Shown here piece by piece: positions 8,523 through 17,800 of a DNA stretch of 64,000 nt. Source of the stretch: Alteromonas sp. BL110 (lineage in GTDB: Bacteria > Pseudomonadota > Gammaproteobacteria > Enterobacterales > Alteromonadaceae); the NCBI RefSeq assembly GCF_003443615.1, contig NZ_CP031967.1:1-64000 (forward strand), given 5' to 3'. The notes below the pieces were generated by a model, which was not told where the DNA came from, ran no database searches, and saw only the letters and a list, made by a program, of their open reading frames with translations. The first letter of the stretch is position 1. Every line of letters starts with the position of its first letter. Made by a program: the position numbers and the translations under genes.

Positions 8523-9164
8523 GTGAGTTCATTACAGTTGTTGGCATTGCTGATTTATGGCGCGTTTTTATTGGGCGCGGTTAAGCATATCGACTTTACT
8601 CACTTTGCTCGCAATAAGCTGCAGCAACACCTTATGTTCGGCACTGCTGCCTCTTTATTTGTGCTTTGGTTGTTTAAAGCAGGTATTTTTGAAGGCCTAG
8701 ACGTACATTTTCTAGGCCTATCTGTTCTCACTCTTATGTTGGGCTTTAGAAACGCGATCATTGCTTCTTTTATCGCGCTTTTGGGTGCAAATTTAATAGG
8801 TTATGGTACATGGGAAAACTTCGGTGTTAATGGCCTGCTTGGAACTATCTTGCCTATTGGAATAACCTACCTTTTCTATATGTTGTCTTTCCACCGCATA
8901 CCCAGGCAACTCTTTGTGTATATTTTTGTGTGTGCTTTTTTTCCTGCAGCACTTTCAATCGCTCTTAAAACATTATCGCTGGGTGCCTTCTACTATTTTG
9001 AAGGTACATACACATGGGACATCGTTTTTGATAACTACATTTTACTCATCCCGCTATTAGTGTTTCCAGAAGCTCTTTTGAATGGAATGGCTATTACCCT
9101 ACTCGTTATCTACCAGCCGACGTGGGTGTATACCTTCCACGACAAATTTTATCTCGATAATTAA
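8523..9164 (+). CDS. Predicted membrane protein, CbiM/COG3235-like
   Basis: This 213-residue polytopic membrane protein has about six hydrophobic segments and starts with GTG after AAGGAG. The sequence LTLMLGFRNAIIASFIALLG and the late PLLVFPEALLNGMAIT resemble proteins annotated as energy-coupling-factor-type permeases (COG3235, distantly CbiM-like). A typical ECF permease has ATPase partners; none is adjacent, so transport and substrate are unknown. The C-terminal 20 residues are polar and probably cytoplasmic. Confidence 0.65.
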   Translation: MSSLQLLALLIYGAFLLGAVKHIDFTHFARNKLQQHLMFGTAASLFVLWLFKAGIFEGLDVHFLGLSVLTLMLGFRNAIIASFIALLGANLIGYGTWENFGVNGLLGTILPIGITYLFYMLSFHRIPRQLFVYIFVCAFFPAALSIALKTLSLGAFYYFEGTYTWDIVFDNYILLIPLLVFPEALLNGMAITLLVIYQPTWVYTFHDKFYLDN

Positions 9165-9274
9165 GCCCTCTACCCATTAGTCACTTCATTTATTGAACTT
9201 ATTAAACTAATAGTTAATAAGCTTTTCCCAATTTCAATCTATGATTAGAGTGAGAAGTTCAGTGGTAGAGCTAG

Positions 9275-10450
9275 ATGAATATTCAGACACTTGCTTTAGA
9301 GTGCGATGGTACTGTGAGCGTAGCATCGCAACTAGAAAATATTTTAACCAATAAACGGCCTTCATTACTCCTTGGTTACGGTAACACTGACTTACCATTA
9401 GAAACGCTTGCATCGGCCATTGGCGATGCTGCGCCACCATTTTTTATCTCAAGTTCCTGCTTAGGCGCGTTGCTTTGCGATGACAACATAGCCTCGCCCC
9501 ACTGTGACGTTGCTTTGTTCTGCATAAATGATGACAACGGGGCCTACGGTGTTGGCAGCGCTGACATAGCTGAAAGCACACCATTTGAGGCGGGAGCAAC
9601 TGCATTGAAGGAAGCATTGGCGCACGCCGAGAGGCCTTATGAGAGCCCAGCACTTATATGGTGTTCGCTTCCCCCAGGCAATGAAGAGAGAATACTTGAG
9701 GGTTTTGCTAGCATTGTCGGAACAAAGGTACCCATCTTTGGGGGCTCAATGGCAGACAATACTGTTTCAGGTAATTGGCGCATAGTCACTAAAACATGTT
9801 CAGGGTCTCAAGTCGTTGCCGCGGCAGTTTTGTATCCTTCAACGCCGCTTGGCTTAAGTTATAGCTCTGGTTATAAACCTACCGAAACCGTGCTTAAAGC
9901 CACAAAAGCGCAAGGAAGGCAACTTCAACAACTCGATAATGATAAAGCGAGTACTATCTACAATGTTGCGACAAACGGCCTGATTTCAAACCAGCTAACA
10001 GGCGGGCAAATATTAGGACTTACGTCATCGGCTCCTTTAGGCAAGCCTGTTGAACTAGACAATGGCGCGGTTAACTATCTTCTTTGCCACACCGACTCGG
10101 TAGACCAGGATGGCACCCTTCATGTTTTTTCCGAAGTCCAAGAAGGCGAAGAACTGGTATTAATGGAAGGCAATATTTCTAGTCTCACCTCCCGTGCAGA
10201 ACGGGTTATTAATAATGCAATCATGCTGCTTCCGGAAAACAAGAAGCCTGTTGGCGTATTGATGATCTATTGCGCCGGATGCAGATTAATGGTGGGCGAT
10301 GAGATAAACGCTATGTTGAACTCATTGCAAGAAACGTTTCCCTCGATACCTATTTGTGGCCCTTTTACTTTTGGCGAACAAGGGCGTTTTTTAGACGGTA
10401 AGAATAGACACGGTAACCTTATGATATCAGCGGTAGTGTTTTCTCAATGA
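9275..10450 (+). CDS. FIST domain sensory protein
   Basis: The 391 residues carry a FIST N domain (about 25-215) and a FIST C domain (about 220-375). Key stretches are LLLGYGNTDLPLETL, then VPIFGGSMADN in the middle, then MIYCAGCRLMVGDEI and PICGPFTFGEQGR near the end. FIST proteins are thought to bind small ligands, possibly amino acids, and to feed signalling proteins. The stop codon overlaps the start of a histidine kinase (ATGA), so this is probably the input half of a two-gene sensory unit. No signal peptide or transmembrane segment is seen. Confidence 0.9.
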   Translation: MNIQTLALECDGTVSVASQLENILTNKRPSLLLGYGNTDLPLETLASAIGDAAPPFFISSSCLGALLCDDNIASPHCDVALFCINDDNGAYGVGSADIAESTPFEAGATALKEALAHAERPYESPALIWCSLPPGNEERILEGFASIVGTKVPIFGGSMADNTVSGNWRIVTKTCSGSQVVAAAVLYPSTPLGLSYSSGYKPTETVLKATKAQGRQLQQLDNDKASTIYNVATNGLISNQLTGGQILGLTSSAPLGKPVELDNGAVNYLLCHTDSVDQDGTLHVFSEVQEGEELVLMEGNISSLTSRAERVINNAIMLLPENKKPVGVLMIYCAGCRLMVGDEINAMLNSLQETFPSIPICGPFTFGEQGRFLDGKNRHGNLMISAVVFSQ

Positions 10451-11889
10451 ATAAAGATTACGAAAATGTCTTAGAAGACTTAGCCCTTGTTTACCGCTTG
10501 AAGCAGCAAGCTGAGGCGTATAAAAAAGAAAGCGATGCATTGTTAGAAGGCACGCGGGTGCTGCTTACCGCCGAGGATGAAGCAGATCTTTTCAAAAAGA
10601 TGTTTAGTGTTTTTAAAGGGCTTTATAATTACGAAGCATGCTTCGTTCTTCAGAACGAAAGTGCGGGTAAAATGAGATGCGTAAACAGTACCCATGCACC
10701 TTTACTCAACACTGTTTGGAAGATAGACGATACACTTTCTAGAGCAGTCAAAAGTGAACCCGTTGCATTATTTAACGTTCAACAACAGCCTACTTGGCAA
10801 CAGCACTTGCCATTATTTGAGACTCCCGTCACATCAGTACTCTATTGCCCGTTTAAAGTAGATCAGCAGCAGGCCGTTATTGTTTTTTGCCATCAATCGC
10901 TGGGTTACTACACCCGAGAATACGTAGATATGGCCAATAGGTATCGTACCTTCACCGAGCAAATGGCAATGGGGATGCAGGCAAAATTAATGACACTTGA
11001 AACCGTAAGGTTGAAAGAAGAAAAAGCTAAAGTAGAAAAAAGCCTTATCGATTCTGAAAAAATGGCCTCTCTAGGATTATTGGCAGCAGGCGTGGCTCAC
11101 GAAATTAATAACCCTGTAGCATTTATCAACAGTAACATTCATTTTTTAAGGAACGTATTGCCTGCTCTCTCTCAAATGCAAGACATAGTGCTGAGGTTGG
11201 CATCCAGCGTTAGCGATGAAGAAAGAACAAAGTTAGCCCAAGAAGCAATGTTGTGGCAATCACACAATAAGATTGATTCACTAAGTGAAGAAATTGCAGA
11301 TATTTGTGGGGAATCTGAAGAAGGCTTAAACAGAGTAACTGATATAATCACCAGCCTTCGTTCATTTTCTCATGATGCAGACATCCCTGATGACGAAACT
11401 ATCAACGTAAATGATTGTATTGCACATGCTCTAAGGTTAGTTAATAGCGAATTAAAGCACCGCATTAAAATACAGCAGCACCTAACAGAGGTCCCTTTAA
11501 TTAAGGGTAAAACAGGAAAGTTGAATCAGGTGTTGGTTAACCTTTTTGTCAATGCTGCGCAAGCGATGGAAGATGGTGACAAGCTAACCATATCTTCTTT
11601 TGAAGACGACAATCATACTGTTATCACTGTTAAAGATACGGGTTGTGGTATCGAAAAACATGCCCTGCAAAAGCTTTTCGAGCCGTTTTACACCACTAAA
11701 CCTACCGGTAAAGGGACTGGGTTAGGTCTTTATATTTCTTTTTCTATTGTTGAAGCTATGGGTGGCACTATTGGCGTTGATAGTGAAGTTAACGTGGGCA
11801 CTACGTTTACCCTCTCGTTTCCAACGAATTTAGCCAATAAAAAAACCGCACAATCGTGCGGTTTAGATACGTTCGATAGCAATTCGTAA
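10447..11889 (+). CDS. Soluble sensor histidine kinase with GAF-like domain
   Basis: The 480-residue protein overlaps the FIST gene by 4 bases. An N-terminal coiled segment leads into a GAF-like region (about 40-175). A coiled coil at 183-205 precedes the HisKA dimerisation helix with GVAHEINNP, phosphoacceptor His218. The HATPase domain shows NLFVNAAQAMED (N box), DTGCGI (G1) and GKGTGLGLYI (G2). There is no transmembrane segment, so it is cytoplasmic and likely senses through the FIST partner. No response regulator follows. The last 20 codons overlap a hairpin that serves as terminator for the convergent gene, giving an unusual C-terminal tail. Confidence 0.93.
   Translation: MNKDYENVLEDLALVYRLKQQAEAYKKESDALLEGTRVLLTAEDEADLFKKMFSVFKGLYNYEACFVLQNESAGKMRCVNSTHAPLLNTVWKIDDTLSRAVKSEPVALFNVQQQPTWQQHLPLFETPVTSVLYCPFKVDQQQAVIVFCHQSLGYYTREYVDMANRYRTFTEQMAMGMQAKLMTLETVRLKEEKAKVEKSLIDSEKMASLGLLAAGVAHEINNPVAFINSNIHFLRNVLPALSQMQDIVLRLASSVSDEERTKLAQEAMLWQSHNKIDSLSEEIADICGESEEGLNRVTDIITSLRSFSHDADIPDDETINVNDCIAHALRLVNSELKHRIKIQQHLTEVPLIKGKTGKLNQVLVNLFVNAAQAMEDGDKLTISSFEDDNHTVITVKDTGCGIEKHALQKLFEPFYTTKPTGKGTGLGLYISFSIVEAMGGTIGVDSEVNVGTTFTLSFPTNLANKKTAQSCGLDTFDSNS
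11834..11864 (-). terminator. Intrinsic terminator of the phosphoribosyltransferase gene
   Basis: AAACCGCAC (11843-11851) pairs with GTGCGGTTT (11856-11864) around a 4-base loop. Read on the minus strand the stem is followed by a run of Ts, a classic intrinsic terminator about 50 bases after the phosphoribosyltransferase stop. It lies inside the last codons of the convergent histidine kinase. On the plus strand only TTTAGA follows, so termination there would be weaker. Confidence 0.8.
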
Positions 11890-11912
11890 CGGCTACTAAA
11901 GCTATATAGCGG

Positions 11913-12476
11913 CTACTTTTGGAACAAAATATCCATTACGTCAGCCAACTCGCCTTTTCCTTCGCGAATCTCTTCTTCTGACAAACCAGCAATTTCGTGA
12001 GGAAATACTAGCCATTCATCACTTTCGTTTACGTAGTAATCTGGCACGATATCAGTAGTGTTGTTTTGAGGCTTATACCACGGGCACGCTATGCGAATAT
12101 CTTTTGGCATGTTTAAGCGCATTAGCTTATTGATTTGCTTGATAAGCGCATCAACACTTCGGCCTGAGTCAAAAACATCATCAACAATCAATAACTTGTC
12201 GTCAGCGTTGGCATTTTCAACCAAGTAGTGTAACCCGTGCACACGGATTTCTTTCGACTGTTTATTGATTCCATAGTAAGACGAAGTACGTACCGCGATA
12301 TGGTCGGTTGACGTATCTTTAAATTCAAAGAATTCTTGAACTGCGATACCAATTGGAGCACCACCACGCCAAATACCGATAATAAAGTCAGGGCGGAAGC
12401 CGTCTTCATACACCTTTGCCGCTAAGCGAAAGGAATCCTGTAGAAGCGATTGCGAGGTGATAAAATTCTTGTTCAT
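11913..12476 (-). CDS. Hypoxanthine-type purine phosphoribosyltransferase
   Basis: This 187-residue type I phosphoribosyltransferase has the PRPP-binding loop KLLIVDDVFDSGRS at 94-107 and the early IIGIWRGGAPIGI loop at 32-44. The Tyr-rich flexible loop VRTSSYYGIN lies between them. Such enzymes convert hypoxanthine, guanine or xanthine plus PRPP to the nucleotide. The C-terminal extension DEWLVFPHEIAGLSEEEI resembles stand-alone phosphoribosyltransferases of the xanthine/hypoxanthine group, so base preference is not certain. It starts 77 bases after the LolC/E-family gene on the same strand and may share its transcript. Confidence 0.82.
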   Translation of the reverse strand: MNKNFITSQSLLQDSFRLAAKVYEDGFRPDFIIGIWRGGAPIGIAVQEFFEFKDTSTDHIAVRTSSYYGINKQSKEIRVHGLHYLVENANADDKLLIVDDVFDSGRSVDALIKQINKLMRLNMPKDIRIACPWYKPQNNTTDIVPDYYVNESDEWLVFPHEIAGLSEEEIREGKGELADVMDILFQK

Positions 12477-12553
12477 GACGTCTCACTGAGCAAATTTTAA
12501 AAGACCGCGAGTATAGTGAATTTCACGGTCTTTTGCACGGTAAATTCAACTAT

Positions 12554-14035
12554 TTATTCGTTTTGAAGAGCTTGCGACGGTGCAATTTTCATCGCTTTGC
12601 GCGCAGGATAAACGCTAGCTAAAACACACAGCAGCAAAGACAATAACGTAATGCTGATAATCTGCACGACGTCCATTTCAATAGGCAGTCCTCTTCCATC
12701 AGCTGCAAGTGCTAAGGGTGAACCTATTACGTCCAGAATATTATTTAGCTGAAGAGTAATAAAGACACCCAAGATAAGCCCTATACCTGCACCTTTTATA
12801 CCATTAAATAAGCCATTTAATACGAAAATCCACATTACCGAGCTGGGCAACATGCCCTGAGTTTGCAGTACCGCAATATCACCCTGCTTTTCGGTTACCA
12901 CCATTACCAGTGCAGACACTATGTTAAACGCCGCTACAGCAATAATAAGTAGCAACATAAGTGTCATCATGTTCTTTTCCATTTTTACTGCATCAAATAG
13001 CGGCCCCTGGCGCTCACGCCACGTTCTAATATTATTTACAGAGACACCCACCCTATCAGTTAATTGATCAACCACAGTTTGGTAGTTAAACGCGTCATTC
13101 AGAAAGAAACGCAATGATTGTTCGTTTCCCTTTGGGTCGCGCATTAAGCGATTCACATCATCAAGGTTCATGTACATTACCTTGTCATCCATTTGCGAGC
13201 CCATATCGAAGACACCCACTACAGTCACAAGCCGCTGACTTGGCATTCTTCCAAACGGTGTAAAAACGCTGGCCCCTGCAACCATAACTCGCAGCCTATC
13301 TCCCACACGCGCTTCAAGCTTAATAGCAAGAGAACGCCCAATAATAGCTGCGAAGCTGCCTTTAGCGAGGTCACTGAATCGACCTTGTTCCATATGGTTT
13401 GCAACTAAGGTGTGCTCAAGCATCACATCTGGCTGAACACCGTGAACCTGCACGCCACGCAAGTCTGAGCGTGACTGCACTACGGCTTCCGCTTCTCTGT
13501 AATCCATACTGGCAACAACGCCTTCGATGGGTGTCATGCTAATTTCATTTAATGATAGGGGTTTAGGTTCGGTAGCTTTTTGGGTGGGTGTCTCTGTAAG
13601 CTCCGCAGTTTTTCTGACCTCTTTGACATTGGGTGTCTGGCTAAGTTTGTCGGTTGTGATGGGTGTCTTTGTAGCTTCATTTGCAACTTCTTTTTGCGTG
13701 GGTGTCCCGCTAAGACTGTTTTGCATCTTTAACGTGGGTGTCTCTGCAACTTCTTTTTGAATGGGTGTCTTGCTAAGGCTGTTGCTTGCAATGGGTGTCT
13801 TTGTAATTTCGATGGGTGTCTTTGTAATTTCGATATGCGGGACTATGCCTAGTATGCGCTGTTTTAATTGCCCTTCTAGGCCGTTCATTACGGATACGAC
13901 AATAATAAGCGCCATTAGCCCTAGCGCGATGCCGGCCACTGAAAATCGGTTAATAAATGAAACGAAACTGGTTTGGCTTGCTTTGTTAGACTTGGCATAA
14001 CGATAAGCAATGAATGCAGAAAGAGGATAAAACAT
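12554..14035 (-). CDS. LolC/LolE-family lipoprotein-release permease with repeat-derived insertion
   Basis: The N-terminus FIAYRYAKSNKASQTSFVSF and first membrane helix (about 33-50), then MNGLEGQLKQRILGIVPHI, are typical of LolC/LolE. Three more membrane helices sit in the last 130 residues, ending in VYPARKAMKIAPSQALQNE (FtsX family). With LolD and a second permease, such proteins pull lipoproteins from the inner membrane for LolA. The usual length is about 400 residues; this one is 493. The excess is a segment at about 69-168 with nine Thr-Pro dipeptides (73, 80, 90, 99, 111, 124, 134, 149, 168), placed just where the periplasmic domain begins. No lolD gene is adjacent. Confidence 0.88.
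   Translation of the reverse strand: MFYPLSAFIAYRYAKSNKASQTSFVSFINRFSVAGIALGLMALIIVVSVMNGLEGQLKQRILGIVPHIEITKTPIEITKTPIASNSLSKTPIQKEVAETPTLKMQNSLSGTPTQKEVANEATKTPITTDKLSQTPNVKEVRKTAELTETPTQKATEPKPLSLNEISMTPIEGVVASMDYREAEAVVQSRSDLRGVQVHGVQPDVMLEHTLVANHMEQGRFSDLAKGSFAAIIGRSLAIKLEARVGDRLRVMVAGASVFTPFGRMPSQRLVTVVGVFDMGSQMDDKVMYMNLDDVNRLMRDPKGNEQSLRFFLNDAFNYQTVVDQLTDRVGVSVNNIRTWRERQGPLFDAVKMEKNMMTLMLLLIIAVAAFNIVSALVMVVTEKQGDIAVLQTQGMLPSSVMWIFVLNGLFNGIKGAGIGLILGVFITLQLNNILDVIGSPLALAADGRGLPIEMDVVQIISITLLSLLLCVLASVYPARKAMKIAPSQALQNE
13528..13820 (-). repeat. In-frame GACACCCA repeats inside the LolC/E-family gene
   Basis: On the minus strand GACACCCA occurs nine times, at plus-strand starts 13528, 13585, 13630, 13660, 13699, 13735, 13762, 13792 and 13813. 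Every interval (57, 45, 30, 39, 36, 27, 30, 21) is a multiple of three, and each copy is read in the same frame as x-Thr-Pro-Ile/Thr/Asn. Similarity to the 6.4-kb array extends past the octamer: ACAAAGACACCCAT is shared, and GACACCCACG-TTAAAG near 13735 parallels GACACCCACGCTTAAAG. Flanking sequence also repeats locally (CAAAAAGAAGTTGCA twice). Confidence 0.92.
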
Positions 14036-14227
14036 AGCGCCTTGCTTTTCAGTAATACGGTAATCTGCCTTACATTTAGCTATGCTTAGTGAATAAATAA
14101 TTCAGATAAGTAGCCCAAAGGCGAGATGACGGGTTAACCCCAAAATAGTAAAGTGGGTATACTACGTGTGAACGGTATACTACTTATAAGTTACTAGCGG
14201 CACAAGAAATAGTGGCAGAGGAATGAT

Positions 14228-14830
14228 GTGAGCGAACTTAGCCTAGAACAAAAAAAAGCCCAATTCGACGAGTATTTTTCTATCGCGCACAGCATAAATG
14301 CGAATGTGCGCCCTTTAGGTGAACACGAAAAAATACCTGATGAGGAAAATCTTGAAGACTCGATGCCCTATGCATTTCGCATTGCCAGCGAAATGGCCGC
14401 GTTAGAAGCACAGGCCATCCGCCCGTTAAGAAATTTAGGCGATCACGCTGAAACCTTGGCCGAATACTTAAATCATCAGTCACGAAAAATTGACCTGATG
14501 ATGTCGTTTGTATTGCACCAGCAAGATGAACCCGAACATCGCTTCAAAACCGTAAAACTCGGTGGTGGTGGCGTGATTATCGAATCACCCGAAGCGCTTG
14601 ATATAGGTACGAAAGCGGAACTTAAGCTTTTCCTTGATGCCGAAGCTGCAGCAATTTTCTGTTTTGGTGAAGTAATTACTTGCGAGGAAGTTGAAGATAG
14701 TTACCATATCGCCTTTATTTTTAATACCATTCGAGAGCAAGATCAGGAGCTTTTGGTTCGCGCCAGTTTGCATATCCAAACGCAACAACTAAGAAAACGC
14801 GCAAAAGAAAAAAAAGCGGGATCTGAATAG
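14228..14830 (+). CDS. PilZ-like domain protein
   Basis: This 200-residue cytoplasmic protein starts with GTG at 14228 after AGAGGA. The first 95 residues are helical; the second half has the strand pattern KTVKLGGGGVIIESPEALDIGTKAELKL (split: KTVKLGGGGVIIES, then IGTKAELKLFL) and ends with YHIAFIFNTIREQDQELLVR, resembling PilZ-type beta barrels. The canonical RxxxR c-di-GMP motif is not evident before the barrel, so c-di-GMP binding is doubtful. The C-terminus is Lys/Arg rich. It lies 58 bases before mfd on the same strand. Its role is unknown; the call is by fold resemblance. Confidence 0.6.
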   Translation: MSELSLEQKKAQFDEYFSIAHSINANVRPLGEHEKIPDEENLEDSMPYAFRIASEMAALEAQAIRPLRNLGDHAETLAEYLNHQSRKIDLMMSFVLHQQDEPEHRFKTVKLGGGGVIIESPEALDIGTKAELKLFLDAEAAAIFCFGEVITCEEVEDSYHIAFIFNTIREQDQELLVRASLHIQTQQLRKRAKEKKAGSE

Positions 14831-14888
14831 CCCCTAGCAACAGTATATAAGCCGTAAAACTCATCTTGCATTTAGAAAACAGGACGTC

Positions 14889-17800
14889 ATGACAGCCACT
14901 TTATTATCGCTTCCATTACCTGCGCCTAAAAAAGAAGCCTCATCACAAGATCATAAACACTGGGGCCAACTTCAAGGCAGCAGCGCTGCGCTATGTATAA
15001 GCCAGGCTCTTAGCCAATATAAAGGCCCTATTGTACTCATCACCGCCGACACGCCATCGGCAATGAAGCTTGAAAAAGAAATAGCGTTCTTCTTAAGCGA
15101 TAGTCAAAAAAATACGCCCATTACTCTGTTTCCAGACTGGGAAACGCTGCCATACGATTCCTTTTCGCCTCATCAAGATATTGTGTCTCAGCGATTAGAA
15201 ACCCTATTCCGCTTTACGCAGCAAGGCGATGGTATTTTCATCGTACCCGTTAACACCCTAATGCAGCGCCTTGCGCCTACCGATTATTTAGCAAAGTATT
15301 TGCTTATGCTAAATAAAGGCGACACCTTAGACAGAGACCAATTTAGACGAAACTTAGAGCAAGCGGGCTATTTGCACGTTAGCCAGGTGATGAGCCACAG
15401 CGAATTTTCGGTACGCGGCAGCATTATCGACCTGTTCCCTATGGGTAGCGACCAGCCGTTTCGAATAGACCTGTTCGATGATGAAATCGACTCTATCCGC
15501 TATTTCGATACCGAAACTCAGCGCTCTGGCGAAGCAGTAAACAAAATTCGCCTGCTGCCCGCTCGAGAATTTCCTACAGACAAAGAAGCAATAACCCTTT
15601 TCCGCCAACAGTTCTTGGAAAAGTTCGATGCCAATAACGCATCTGAAAGCGTATTTACTCAAGTAAGCAAAGGCACTATGCCAAGCGGCGTGGAATATTA
15701 CCTTCCCCTGTTTTTTAAGCAAACCGCGACTTTGTTCGATTACCTTCACCCGAAAAGCCTGCTGCTACTTCACGGCGACGTGCAAGACGCTAGCGAGTTT
15801 TTCTGGGCCGACGTGCAAGAACGCTACGAGCAGTATCGCTATAACCTCGCTCGCCCACTACTTGCGCCAGATGAACTGTTTTTACCCATTAACGAGCTAT
15901 TCGGTGCTATTAAGCAATGGCCTCGTGCGTCGCTGTCCAGCAAGGTACTTGAAGAAAAATCAGGTTCTAGCAACCTTCAATGCGAAAAGCTTGATGACAT
16001 CGCGATTAACTCGCAAAAGAAAGTCCCTGCTGAGCGTTTAATTAAAACCGTAAATCAGGCCACTGACAACGGGGCTAAAGTACTGTTTTGTGCTGAAACC
16101 CAAGGTCGCCGAGAAGGTTTGCTGACGGTACTTGCCAAAGCAGGCATAAAACCCAAAATTGTAGATAGCTTTAGCGACTTTATTGGAAGCCACGACAATA
16201 TTGGTATCACCGTGGGTATGGTTGATAACAGCTTCCGCTGGCAAACCCAAGAAGGTGAGCTGTTATTTATTACCGAAACGGAGCTATTAGGCCAAAAGGT
16301 TAGCCAGCGCCGCCTACGTGATAAGCGCACCGCTACCGATGAAAGTGCAATTATCCGAAACCTAGCCGAGCTTTCTATTGGCCAGCCAGTGGTGCACTTA
16401 GACCACGGCGTAGGCCGGTACTTAGGCTTACAAACTTTAGATGCCGGCGGCGTTGCTACTGAATATTTGTGTATTGAATATGCGAAACAGTCGAAATTGT
16501 ACGTACCCGTTGCATCGCTGCACTTAATTTCTCGCTACACCGGCGGTGATGCCGATAGCGCGCCAGTAAGCGCATTAGGTTCTGACGCATGGACAAAGGC
16601 CAAACAAAAAGCGGCTGAAAAAGTCCGTGACGTGGCTGCGGAACTACTCGATGTGTATGCTCGCCGTGCTGCCAAACCGGGCTTTGCCTACAATATAAAC
16701 TGGGACGATTACCAAGCATTCTCAGACAGCTTTCCCTTTGAAGAAACGCCCGATCAAGCCCAAGCCATTGCAGCAGTTATGCACGATATGGGCAGCCCGT
16801 CTGCCATGGACCGCCTGGTATGTGGTGACGTAGGTTTCGGTAAAACCGAAGTTGCCATGCGCGCCGCATTCCTTGCCGCTAACGCGGGCAAACAGGTGGC
16901 AATATTGGTGCCCACTACCCTGCTAGCCCAACAGCATTACGAAAACTTTAAAGACCGCTTCGCCGCTTGGCCGTTTGAAATTGAAGTAATGAGTCGCTTT
17001 GTAAGCGGCAAAGCGCAGAAATCTGTGGTGGAGCGTATTGGCGAAGGTAAAGTCGATATCGTGGTAGGCACACATAAGTTGCTGTCTAGCGATATTAAGT
17101 ACAAAGACTTGGGCCTTGTGATCATCGACGAAGAACACCGCTTTGGCGTGCGTCAAAAAGAGAAGCTTAAATCTTTACGCGCCGATGTAGATATTCTAAC
17201 TCTTACCGCCACGCCTATTCCTCGTACGCTTAATATGGCGTTATCGGGCATGCGCGACCTATCTATTATCGCCACCGCGCCGGCCCGTCGTTTATCCATT
17301 AAAACCTTTGTGCAACAGCGTAATAAAGCCGTTATTCGTGAAGCTATCATGCGTGAAATTTTACGTGGTGGTCAGGTTTATTTCCTTCACAATGAAGTGG
17401 AAAGCATTGCACGAACTGTGGAAGAGATTGCCGAGATTGTTCCCGAAGCGCGTATCGCAATGGGGCACGGTCAAATGCGCGAGCGCGAGCTCGAAGGCGT
17501 AATGAGCGACTTCTACCACCAGCGTTACAACGTACTCGTTTGTACCACTATTATTGAAACAGGTATCGACGTACCAAGCGCAAACACCATCATTATGGAT
17601 AGAGCCGACCATTTAGGCTTAGCGCAGCTTCACCAGCTTCGCGGTCGTGTCGGGCGTTCACACCACCAAGCCTATGCTTACTTGCTAACACCGCATCCAA
17701 AGCGTATGACCAAAGATGCAGTGAAACGCTTAGAAGCCATATCTCAGCTTGAAGATTTAGGTGCTGGTTTTGCCCTTGCCACCCACGATTTAGAAATTCG

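Noticed and set aside
13527..14000. Two plus-strand open frames opposite the LolC/E repeat
   Set aside because: They are open only because each repeat reads ATGGGTGTC on that strand, giving Met-Gly-Val; they have no ribosome site or family, and the minus-strand gene is certain.
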